Shown piece after piece: positions 11,834 through 22,939 of a stretch of 64,000 nucleotides of DNA. Both the position numbers and the translations under genes were made by a program. The DNA is from Sanghuangporus weigelae. Taxonomy: Eukaryota; Basidiomycota; Agaricomycetes; Hymenochaetales; Hymenochaetaceae. The DNA lies in assembly GCA_033182465.1 (NCBI GenBank), contig CP137318.1, positions 2,480,001 through 2,544,000 on the forward strand, written 5' to 3'. The notes beneath the pieces are model-generated. The model did not search any database, was not told the origin of the DNA, and was given only the letters and a program-made list of their open reading frames with translations. How positions within the stretch are numbered: the first letter of the stretch is position 1; every line of letters starts with the position of its first letter.

Positions 11834-14291
11834 ATGATCCCAAGGTCGATTCGTGCCGCTCGTCTATCTTACAGCATCGCCCCTCGTCGCTTGGTGATCC
11901 CTACTTCGCGATTGCAATGGTACAGACGATTTGCGACTCCTTCCGAACCTCCCAAGAACGATGACAAACGATTAGGGGACAAGGAAAAGAAATCAGACAA
12001 TGTCGAACGCAAGGACGAGCCAAAGGGATTTCCTCCTCCTCTCGAGGGATTTTTTCAGCAGCTGAAAAAGCAAATGAGAGATCTCGAGGAAGAACGTAGA
12101 AAATTCGACAAGGAAAACGAGTTCGAACGTGATGGCGACAAGAAGAAACCGCCTCCGCCTCCGAATAACAACCTCCAACAGCTCGTCTTACTCAGTACAG
12201 CTGTTGGCCTCTTGTGGGCCCTGTCTAATTCTGGAAATGCCACGTCTAGGGAGATTACTTGGCAAGAATTCCGAACTGGTTTGCTTGAAAAGGGACTGGT
12301 TGACAGGCTCATCGTCGTTAACCGAAACAAGGTCCGTGTCAAGTTAAAGCCGAATGCAGGCGGAATCGGGCTTCCAGGAGCGACGGTGCCAGCAGAGTAT
12401 TATTTCTCTATCGGGAGCGTCGACGCTTTCGAACGCAGGCTTGATGATGCTCAGAACGAGCTGAGCATTCCGAGTCACGAGCGAATCCCGGTACTCTATC
12501 ATGACGAGATATCAGCGCTCAGCACGCTTCTTCATTTTGCGCCTACGTTGCTCCTTGTTGGTGTGATTTATTGGATGTCAAGACGTGCTGCAGGTGGAAG
12601 CGGAGGTTCTGGTGGTATATTTGGAATGGGACGGAGTCGTGCCAGGTTGTTCAACAAGGAGACGGATGTCAAGGTCAAGTTCTCTGACGTCGCTGGTATG
12701 GACGAAGCGAAGGAGGAAGTCATGGAGTTTGTACAGTTCCTCAAGGAGCCCGCCCGATATGAAAAACTTGGTGCGAAGATTCCCCGTGGTGCGATTCTGT
12801 CCGGACCACCCGGTACTGGTAAAACACTCTTGGCCAAAGCGACTGCCGGAGAAGCGAACGTGCCTTTCCTGTCCGTTTCTGGGTCAGAGTTCGTTGAGAT
12901 GTTCGTGGGTGTAGGTCCTTCCCGCGTCCGTGACCTCTTCGCGTCAGCCAAGAAGAATGCGCCATGTATTATTTTCATCGACGAGATCGATGCCATCGGG
13001 AAGAAGCGAGGAAAGGGTGGTAACTTTGGCGGGAACGACGAACGCGAGTCTACACTTAATCAGTTGCTCGTCGAGATGGACGGATTTGGTACCCGCGAGC
13101 ATGTCGTGGTACTGGCGGGTACTAACAGACCGGACGTTCTGGACCCTGCCTTATTGCGACCGGGACGATTTGACCGTCACATTGCTATCGACCGACCTGA
13201 CGTTTCTGGTCGTAAGGGTATTTTCAAGGTTCATCTTGGACCTCTCCGTCTGTCTGTCGAGCTCCCGCCGCCGGATGAGCTTGCTCAGAAGCTCGCCGTT
13301 CTCACACCTGGGTTCTCCGGTGCAGACATTGCAAATGTGACGAACGAAGCAGCTTTACATGCGGCACGCAAGGGGCATGAATTCGTAGAAGAATCCGACT
13401 TTGAGAGTGCAATCGAACGCGTTATCGCCGGTCTTGAGCGTAAGAGTCGCGTTCTGAGCAAGGAGGAAAAGAAGACTGTCGCTTACCATGAAGCCGGACA
13501 CGCTGTCTGCGGCTGGTTCCTGGAGCATGCTGATCCACTGCTAAAAGTCAGTATCATCCCGCGCGGAGTCGGTGCATTGGGTTATGCTCAGGTACGTTGA
13601 TACGTTTTAAGCTTCGTTTTCATTTCCGAATATTAATGGACTCTATAGTATCTGCCTCCTGACCGGTACTTGCTTTCCACGCCCCAAATGATGGATCGGA
13701 TCTGTATGACCCTTGGTGGGCGAGTCTCCGAAGAGATCTTCTTTGGGCCCGAGAATATTACGACTGGCGCGCAAGATGACTTACAAAAGATCACGCGAAT
13801 GGCATTTGAGGCATGCGCGAACTATGGCATGAACGATGTCATTGGTCCGGTCAGCTACGGAGGTACTGAGGGCAGCAGAGAAAGTTGGCAAAAGCCCTTC
13901 AGCGAGAAGACAGGTGAGATGCTGGACAGCGAAGTCCGCAAAATGATCTTGTACGTGAACCACTATTCTCTTATCCAATTACAGGCAACTGATTGTTTTC
14001 TTCGTCTATAGAACGGCTTACGAGCGTACACGCGGTTTGCTCATCAAGCACCGTCCGGATGTGGAGAAGGTCGCGGAACGTTTGCTCAGCAAGGAGGTCC
14101 TCACGCGTGAAGACATGAGAGAGATGCTTGGAAAGCGACCATTCGAGGGCCGTTCAGACGATATGGACAAATGGTTAGACGAGCACTCATCGAAGAAGAA
14201 GGGCGAAATAAGCGCGCCGCCGCCTCCTATTGACGAAATACCTCCAGGTCTACCTAATACTGCTGTGAAAAAGTGGGAGGAGAAACCATGA
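11834..14291 (+). CDS. Mitochondrial m-AAA protease subunit (Yta10/Yta12/Afg3-like)
   Basis: Subunit of the inner-membrane m-AAA protease, which degrades unassembled membrane proteins and processes mitochondrial precursors. Exons 11834-13591, 13649-13950 and 14012-14291 give about 779 aa. I chose the ATG at 11834 because it opens a typical presequence ([20 protein letters not shown], then YRRFATPS with an R-X-F-like cleavage context). Two membrane segments flank an intermembrane domain. The AAA module has Walker A GPPGTGKT (about residue 322), Walker [12 protein letters not shown] and the second-region-of-homology arginines in [12 protein letters not shown]. The zinc protease site is HEAGH at about residue 552. 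Which of the two fungal paralogues it is cannot be decided by eye. An upstream in-frame ATG at 11735 is less likely. Confidence 0.93.
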
Positions 14292-14496
14292 CAATAAGTG
14301 TGCATACCTTTCCTTCTCATACTGTAGCATACAATATGTTACTTGTCTTCATAATTGCAAGAGAATGCACGCATCTCCGTCATAATTCACACCTCATTAT
14401 GAACTAGACATGGAACAAAAGGCGCCGGTTAACGCGCACACACAGGTTAACTAGAGAATATACCTATATCTGTCTGGCTCCGAATTAACAAGTCTT

Positions 14497-17080
14497 CTAC
14501 AGCGTGTATCTAAAACCACTCCAGAAATCACCCTTGTCAATCTTTGCGGCCTCGACGCTTTCGTACACACGCACACCCTTCTCCGCGTTTATCTCCGGGT
14601 CTCCGATGGCTTCGTCGCGCTCTCCACGCTCTCGTCGTGCGTTCTCGGCCTTGAGAACTATGCGTAAGATCCAGGAGCTGAAGAACCCGATGATTATGTA
14701 TGCCAGCACGATGCCATGTCCAAGGGAATACCATGGTCTGTCTTCTGTTCGGTACTGAAGATGGAGAATGCTTTAGTCGCACTTGGTCGTGAAGGACACG
14801 GGAGAAGGCGCAGCTTACCACGTTCGAAGATACGGCACCATTCAGATTTCCCCTTCAAAGTTGCAGGTCAATAAAAGACAGATCGGGGAATAATATCAAT
14901 GACAGCACGTACCATCCAATGGCCATGCCGAGAACAGCACTGCGCTTATATGAACCTTCGGTGTTCGCGGAGACCCAAGCGCTGACAGCGAGGCGTTAGT
15001 AACCTATGATAGAAGTTGATGGTCTATCAGTTACTTACACGGAATTAGCTGCAAAATGGAGAAGTCATCAGACATTCAATATCTCAGAAATCATGTAGAA
15101 CATACGAATTAATGGATAGATCCCGCTTTACGAGGTAAATACCATATCAATGCACTTGATTCTTCTTCATTTAATCTTGAATAGTACTCACGATGCGCCG
15201 AGGAAGCAGGCGAAGTATGATAATGCTGGGCTGCGTGATGCAATGAGGATGATATATCCAATCGTGCCTACCGATCAATTAGACTATATTCCCATGTCCC
15301 GAGGCTACAAGCTCAGACTGACCACCAGCAAAAAGTGCCCTAGAGTATGTGCTAATTTAGGTTTCTGCTGCTATCCTGTGACGGATAACTTACATGTTGA
15401 GATATGCTCGTTCTCCAATTCTATCCCCAAAAAAACCGACGAATAATGTCACAAGGCAGCCCCACGCATACACAGGGACAGAAAGCAAGTTTGCTGCTGT
15501 GGAAGTGTATCCTGTCTTGAGCATGAGCCAACGATCCCTTTGTAAGTAACTAATGCCGAGACGCACCTATCTATACGAATGTGTCAATGGTGACGTTAAC
15601 TCGGCAAGAGGACAAGCGACCAAGAACCTCACCTGGTTAATAATGGTCGGTAAGAAGAGCGAGAATGCAAACAAGGGTCCGTCACTAGCGAACGAGATGA
15701 GTAAATCTGATACCATTTTGGTTTCTTATGACCTACAAGCCCATGTAGATTCCCACTGATGAATTTCGTCAGCACAAGTCACCCTTTGGAAGGTCTTGTT
15801 GACATACTGGCAAGATACGTTTTCACGTCTTTCAGGCATTGCTTGACGTACTTCATTTTGAACTTTTCGCCTCCAGCACTGAACTGCTGGTCAGCTTGCA
15901 AACGTTCAATTACGAATTGCCCTGATCATATAGTTAATAAAGTCGAGCAAGGATCGAGAAAAAGTGCCGTGACCACCGACTTTCTCTTTCATTCAAGAAC
16001 CTGGCTGTATCCGGGAAGTCATGAACCATCCACGGAGAAGCGATTCCGACGACTACAGTCAGGAGTCCTTCGATTATGAAAATCCATTCCCAGCCCTTCT
16101 TTCCACCGATTCCATCCATCTCCGCGATGGCAGCAGCAAGAAGACCGCCTGGAACGGGATACATGATTAATTAATTGGCAGCGAAAGTAAACTACTAGTG
16201 TATCAGGCATACCGAAGGCTCCGGCAACCGTTGCGGAGGTGAAGAAAAAGGCAACGCGAGTACCCAACTCCGAACGCTTATACCAACTATCTGAATATAA
16301 GGAACAACTCAGGTTTGATCGTGGAAGATACTTGCCAGGACAAATAAAACGCGATACCAGGATAAAGTCCGGCTTCGAAAAGTCCAAGTAAGACTCGCAC
16401 GGCTTTGAAAAAGCTGTGAATCATCATGCACCATCTACAATGCAAACTGACTTACTGACAAGACCTCCATAATCTTTGACGACACCGTGCATTACCTGTT
16501 ACCATTGTTCATATCGTATCGACGTAGAGACCATTATCAGACACTCACCAGAACGATGCCCCAGCACAGAATGAGGAAGGAAAGCCATCTCGATGGTTTC
16601 AATTTCTTTAACATAATGTTACTTGGTGGCTATGACGGACTGATGTCGGTGATCTAGAAACAAACATGACTCTCAATAGCACCACGCACCTCAAACAAGG
16701 CATAAGGAAAGAAGAAGCACGTAAGTGCAATAAGGTATTGCCGATCCGTGATGTGCAGATCAGTTTCCAGACCATAGAGCTAGGCTGATATGTTAGCTTG
16801 ATTTGTTATTAGTCGGAAGGCTAAAAGCAGATACCCTTGCGTTTCCAATCGTAGCCCTGTCGAGAAAATTGAGAAGATACAACAATGCGAGCCATGGTAT
16901 GATGCAGAAGTCCATTTTTCGTAAAAGCTTTTTTTCGTCTATTCCCAAAGCTTCTGCAGATTCCAGAGGATGATCATCGTCATCGCCGCTCTTCACTGGC
17001 GTCGTAACAATAGCCGATCGATCAAGAGAGCGCTTGTCATCGATTGAGTTATCCTTCGCAGATGCGCCAGAGTCGTGCAT
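14497..17080 (-). CDS. MFS transporter, ACS (allantoate/anion:cation symporter) family
   Basis: Plasma-membrane symporter of the Dal5/ACS family, likely for an organic anion, vitamin or small nitrogen compound. Many small exons run from 17080. The first (16835-17080) gives a charged N-terminus, then KMDFCIIPWLALLYLLNFLD RATIGNAR, the hallmark of TM1. Next are LYGLETDLHITDRQYLIALT (16690-16779), PPSNIMLKKLKPSRW (16549-16629), VMHGVVKDYGGLV (16456-16495) and RVLLGLFEAGLYPGIAFY (16332-16402). Later pieces include GKKGWEWIFIIEGLLTVVVG, DGPLFAFSLFLPTIINQ and a C-terminal tail ending WSGFRYTL. One junction near 16300 (before YKRSELGTR) is not cleanly resolved. No substrate can be assigned. Confidence 0.85.
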
Positions 17081-17729
17081 GTTCAGGTCTGGTCGCCAAA
17101 GTAAAGAGAGAAGTTATAACGGAAGGTTCGGCTCCAAAGGATGGCGCAGTATCGAAGAGTGATTATATATGACGAAGAATTGTTAGAGTCGGTTATGAAC
17201 AGCTGATAAGACAAACAAACTCCGGTAAGTTTTCTGTTCGATATGCACCTTATCTCCATACTTGGCATCCTTCGCGGCGCGTGCCAAAATTTTGTTCCTT
17301 CGCAATGCATATCAGAAGGCGACTATGCTTGTGGTCTGCCAGTGCCTTGAACGGCGCCATAAATAGACGTGCACAGCATGACTAAATTGACCAGAAGCAC
17401 GTCCCGATAGCTGATGCAGATAATCCAGATAAGCTTGAAATTTATGAATTTCCGTTGGTGTCGGGCAACAAAGCTAAGCTCGACCCTGGAACAGTGCCGT
17501 TAAGATGGTCTAGATCAAGGAGACGAGAAGATTTGAATCAATGCAGTGGTGGGCCAATTACGAAGACAGCGCGATGTAGTGCATAAGGACGGTGCAACAT
17601 CCGCAACGGCATCAAGCTCGGAAATGATAGGAAATGATATATCAGTATGGTATTGCCATACTTTTGTATTTCGTACAAGGCAAAATGGAAGGTTCCGAAA
17701 ATATTGACAGTAAGAGAACCAAGGAGAAA
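17081..17729. other. Intergenic: ACS transporter promoter / NIP7 3' region
   Basis: 649 bp between the ACS transporter start and the NIP7 stop, both on the minus strand. It should contain the transporter promoter and the NIP7 terminator. I see no conserved frame. Confidence 0.5.
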
Positions 17730-18525
17730 CTAAAAGAGTGTATCCTGGAACGAAGGTAGATATCTTCCGACAGAAACAGACGATTGTTACGCACCTCATC
17801 TCTAAGATATTCACCAACATCCCTATGGCCGATATCAGATAACTGTAATATTCCAAGATAAAAGGACCTACGCTTGGTGGAAAACGATGATACCAGTCGG
17901 ATCCAATTTCCGTGTATCTAGTGCGGAACGCGCGGTGACACCAAATCCCTGAGGAAATATTAATTCTATTGTAGTCTCTTGGAAGACGTAAAAGACATAC
18001 AAGGGGAGTATCATTCATACTGAACACCACCACACCCTGGTGTTCCGGAGTGTCCTCTGTTATTCTCCCCAGATGCGCTTTTACGACGTGGTTGCCGTAT
18101 AAAAAGGGCATTTCGCCGTTTGGCTTTATCCAGACCTAGTTCATTGGGTAAGAAGGTGAAAATTTACATGATGGACGTTTTGCGTACCTTGTATTTCGCA
18201 TACTGCGCCAGGTAATCGAGACATGTTATGTGCAGCTTGAACTTGCCGCTCTTGCTAAATTTGCCAAAACATGTCCCGAGACTGACCAAGTTAGGTCGCG
18301 CAACAGAAATAGCAAGTTTCATCATCGACTCGGAAACATAGTATACACGATCTCTGTGTAGTCGAAAGCAGTATGGTTCGTCCGGCCTGTCAATAAGGTG
18401 CACAAGATTTTTCCCCTGAGAATTTGTCAGTTGTGAGTACGAGCCAAATGACCGCGAAGACGCACAATATAGTTGGCAAGCTTCGTAAAGACGGCTTTGC
18501 TTTCGTCTTCCGTGAGAGGTCTCAT
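17730..18525 (-). CDS. NIP7: 60S ribosome biogenesis factor Nip7
   Basis: Nucleolar PUA-domain protein needed for 27S pre-rRNA processing and 60S assembly. Six exons (18466-18525, 18188-18415, 18001-18135, 17872-17948, 17795-17822, 17730-17744) give 180 aa, the length I recall for human NIP7. The start [20 protein letters not shown] and the body [40 protein letters not shown] and [20 protein letters not shown] are near-identical to the family. The last two exons are only 28 nt (DVGEYLRDE) and 15 nt (DTLF plus stop), but they restore the expected C-terminus. It diverges from NRDE2 with 197 bp between starts. Confidence 0.96.
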
Positions 18526-18722
18526 CGGACTTTAAGGAGAATTTGTAGTCAGATCTAAGTTGGTAAGACCAACAAATTTGCCTTCGCGCGGATCTCAGTG
18601 ACGCGAGTGATCGACGCTCTTTCAAAACGATTCAACTTGAACTTTGACTTCCACGGCTCATGTGTAGTCTACTCAAGAATAGTCGTCCGGCGGCCTAAAG
18701 AGTAGTATCTCATCCATGCACT
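18526..18722. promoter_or_regulatory. Bidirectional promoter NIP7 / NRDE2
   Basis: Only 197 bp separate the start codons, so regulatory sequence is very probably shared. No classical motif is evident. Confidence 0.5.
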
Positions 18723-21700
18723 ATGAGTGCCCCGTCGTTCTCGTCGTTTCCTCCTGTCTTTGATTCTTTCCCCGACCTCGAAGCTGGTTCTAGTAGTTCC
18801 CATCGTCAACCTAAGGAATCCAAATCTACGGGACATGGAGATCCGAGTATCAAGAAGCGAAAACCAGAGAAGGAAAGATCTAGGGAGAAGGAGAAGGAAG
18901 AACGAACCCATGATTCAGACAAACGCAAAAGAAAAAGGGAGAAGAAGCACAACAGGAAGGATGACGAAGAACGTGAACATTCCTCCAGACACAGGAAGAA
19001 GCGGAGCGAGCTATATGATGAAGACGGACCGCACGGAAGTCTTAACGTTACTTCTCAAGAGAGCTTCAACCGCTTCTTCTACATTGGCAGGAAAGGAGAT
19101 GAGCTGAACATCAGATACGGCTCGTTGCACTCTGGGGACGTCCCGAAGTATTGGCATGTTTCTCGTGAGTTGCATTCGTTATAATTACTTGTATACTCAT
19201 GAGTGTAAAAGGCGGAAAGAAGGTCCTTGGATTGGAGCCACATTTAGCAGTCCTGTATAGAGGGAGTAAAGGTCTTGAAATTGGTGAAGCAGGATGGTTC
19301 AATAGAGTATGTCATCTCAGCTACTGAAACTATCTGGATTGACTAAACATGGCTTCTCTAGTCCCCGCAACTAACAGACTCTCGCTCTCGCTCGCTTCTT
19401 GCTTCGGGCGACACGCGTAGACTCACCGCGACTAACAGAACAAGGCTCAAATACGAAGAAGTGGACGGATTCATCCGAGTATCTTCACGAAAACGGAAGG
19501 GAAAAGAGAAGGATCAGGCGTATCGAGCGATTTCCCTTGACGACAAGGACGAATCAGATTCTGATTCTTCGTCACAAGACGAAGGTGGATCTTCAGCCGA
19601 GGGCTCGGACGTGTCGCCCATGTCAGCTCGAGAAGAAACGCTACGCAATCTGGAGCAACGTCTGGCAAATGATCCTACTTCTGAATCAATGTGGTTATTT
19701 CTTTTACACCACTCCATCAGTGGCATTGATCCCTCGAGCAAGAACGCTGATAGGGCACGCGCTGAGATTTCAGTCTCCGTGCTGGAACGCGCTCTATCTG
19801 CTCACCAAGCGAATGCTCGTTCTCCGTTACTCCGCTTAAAGTATTTGAAGGCTGGGGAAGTCATTTGGGACATGACCAGAATGAAAGACGAATGGCGTAA
19901 AGCTCTGAAGGCCATCCCGACGGCGGATATGCATGTCGATTGGCTTGACTGGACGATACGCTCAACTCCAGATTTCAGTGCTGTCGTCGAGTATGCAATC
20001 GAGACAACCAATCTTGTTTCCAATATCGGTGCTGGTGAGGATGCCGACTTTGCGAAGCTAAGAGTGTTTTGGAGAGTAGCAACTTCCTTCAGGCAGGCTG
20101 GTGAGTAACGAAAGCCCGTAGTGGAATGTATCTGTTCCTCTGAACTCGTAGTCAGGCTATGTTGAACGCGGATTTGCATTACTTCAAGCTCAGGCCGAAT
20201 TGTATGTTTACTTCGATTTGAGATATTTTCATACCTTGCTAATCACCGAAATTGAAGGTCCTTCAACATTCCGCGAGAGATCGAAAAATTGCCGTTTGAG
20301 AAGCAGCTGGACTCTCTGGAAGAGTTCTGGGAGTCAGAAGTTCCCCGAATAGGAGAAGCTGGAGCGAAAGGCTGGAGAGCATGGAGAACGAGCGAAGATA
20401 TCGCTCCCACTACGAAGCTGCGTACGATTCGAAAGAGCGAAAGCAGCGATCCGTTTGCAACTTGGTACTTCAAGGAAGCAGAGTCGGACAGATGTCTGAT
20501 CTATCCATCCCGCATGCCAAGTGGCAGCAACGACATTCCTAACGAAGATGGTGACGAAGATGGTGACGACGACCCGTATGCGGCCGTGCTGTTCTCAGAT
20601 ATCCGACCTTTCCTCGTTGACTTGCGGACGGCTAAAGGAAGAGATAAGCTGCGACTCATCTGGCTTTCTTATCTCGGCCTTCACATCCCGGGACTGTCTT
20701 CGGCATTATCAACTGATAGCTTCGCGTCGGACGACCGTTGGGCCGACACGCACTTCCTACAGCCCTCGTCCTTAAAATCACTTCTGCCTCAACCATCGAG
20801 TAACCGCGGCGTGATCACTGCGGATGCACAGACTGGTGTCGTCATTGGTCGCGAAAAGACCTACGCGAAAAGCTTTGATGTTGTCAAGTCTTGGAGCTTA
20901 GGCGTACTTGAGCCGTTTGAAGGTCTGACGGTAGATGGGGAGTACAGAATGTGGATTAAGAGATCACTGGATGGTGTTGACTCTGAGATCGTTGATGTTA
21001 TGAGGTCCGTCCTTCAACCTGAACCATACGTCTTTCTTGCTGAAGGGACTTACGCTCACAGACGCATCCTGAGAGATGTCAGACATGAAAATGATTTTGG
21101 AGTACAGTTGAACGTCGCGGAGCTTGCATTTGAAGCCGCTCTACCTCAAAGTGATGCGTGAGTATATTCATCACACGTAGAGCATAGTCATTCTCAAGCA
21201 TGTCATTATAGAGCCTTGAAACGTTCGCAGGCCCTGCTCTCCGAGAACAGTACTTCAGCGCAGCTTCTCGCTTCTCATGCTTACCTAGAACGCATTCGAC
21301 GAAAGTGGGACAAGGCACGAAAGGTGTACCGTGTTGGGCTTCAATCTCTTGCAAAAAGTAATGATCCCGATATCGTCTATCTTTGGTGGGACTCTGCCGA
21401 AATGGAGTGGCTTTTGTCGAAGAACGATGCAGCGCTGGGGATCGTCCTCCGTTCCGCGGGTCAACCAAATGAGAGATCTGACATCAACGTCCTTCGCTCG
21501 AAACGCCGGCTTGAAGAGCTTTGTCAACAAAACGTGGTTCCGAAGTGGAGGCATCGCCTTAAATGGATCAAGCTGCGAGTATTGCTGGAATGTCTAGTCG
21601 GTACACTCGACACAACTATTGAAGTGATGCAAAAGTATCTTGCGACTGAGACTCCCAGAACCTTGCGTCACGAATCTATGACCGTGGTATCCTTACTCAT

Positions 21701-22490
21701 GGTATACCATCACACCGTGACTCTACACAATCCAGCTCCTCCTTCAATCCTCCGAGGCCTCGTGCGAGAAGCTCTGGAAGACTATCCAAGTAACAGCATT
21801 GTCATTGGTTTGTTCTTGGAGTGCGAAAAAGGTGAGAGCGTGTGGGGACGAGTGAGGACGATGATGAGCGAGAAACCTTCTGGTGCCCTTCGAGAAAAAT
21901 CTGTAGCAAGGCGACTCATTGAAGTCTGGATTGCGCAGTGGGAGGAAGGCCGGTGGTTGGGCGAAGTAGAGAGGGTGAGAGCAGGCCTTGAAGCTGCTGT
22001 TACTTCCGACAGGTAATGCATCGTTGCATAAATTGATGCATTTCGTTGACATAACTGTCTTTCTTAGAACTAAAGGCAGTCCGATCCTCTGGAAGGTCTA
22101 TGTCAAATTTGAAATCGCGGCAGGCAACGTGAAGAGAGCGAAATCAGTTCTTTTCAGGGCACTGAAAGAATGTCCGCTTGTAAAAGGTATCATTGTTATT
22201 TATTTTTGGTATTTACGATATCTCCGAGTTGACGTCCGGGCATATCAGAGCTTTATCTCCTAGCGTTCGAGGATGATTTACGAAATGCATATACGCGACG
22301 GGAGTTGATTACGCTTTCAGACACGATGGCCGAACGGGGAATACGGCTTCGACACTCTTTGGGAGAAGTGCTGGAGATCCACGGAGTAGATGATAGAGAA
22401 AAGGAGTCAGATACAAGCGAGAGTGGGGATGAATACGAGGATGAGCTTGAATATGAGAGTAGAGAAAGGAAGAGATTGATGCCGTATTAG
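18723..22490 (+). CDS. NRDE2: NRDE-2 family nuclear RNA-surveillance/RNAi protein
   Basis: Nuclear HAT-repeat protein of the NRDE-2 family. Relatives partner with the Mtr4 helicase in RNA surveillance and, in worms, nuclear RNAi. Eight exons: 18723-19164, 19212-19306, 19362-20100, 20156-20201, 20258-21157, 21212-22012, 22068-22186 and 22264-22490, giving about 1122 aa. The N-terminus is a basic KRKREKK-rich region. It is followed by the family signature: ESFNRFFYIGRKGDELNIRY, then YGSLHSGDVPKYWHVS and VLGLEPHLAVLYRGSKG. The NRDE-2 core has ETLRNLEQRLANDPTSESMW, and helical HAT-like repeats continue to the acidic C-terminus. Role in this organism is inferred from the family. Confidence 0.9.
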
Positions 22491-22939
22491 ATAGTAATAA
22501 CTAGGCGTGGGAGCCATGTGTTTGCACACTGGGGACAAACAGCGTGACAGTGACAGTGGCACGCATCATCATCAATTGTCACCTACCGTGTACACTTCGC
22601 TTGCCTCGAGGACCTCTCTCTCTTGTTGCTCCAACCACGTCCCCTCACTCTCAGGCCGCCCGCGTCGCCAGCCGCGTCGTCTCGCTTATTTTCCGTCGCT
22701 ATTCTTTTGTTTTGTTCTGTGGTTCCTTTGTCGCGCATGCACGGTCTCGGTCTCTCTTTTTCTCTCTAAGGCCATCTCCCGTTTGTCTCCTGCTCCCGGC
22801 TCGCCTCCTATTCTGCCCTGCCCCTATTTAGTACCGAGAGAGAGACGTCGGTCTAATACTCCATCTTTTACGAACAATCACCATCATCGCGTCGCGTTGG
22901 GGGCACTGCTGGTCTGAGCCTCCTCTATCGCCATCCACA
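22491..22939. promoter_or_regulatory. NRDE2 3' end and BYR4 promoter
   Basis: 449 bp between tandem genes. The sequence from about 22600 to 22850 is strongly pyrimidine-rich (repeated TCTC/CTCT), which in fungi often marks core promoters and 5' UTRs. Confidence 0.45.

Noticed and set aside
17083-17310. 75-codon minus-strand frame upstream of the ACS transporter
   Set aside because: Composition and context look non-coding; it overlaps the likely promoter.
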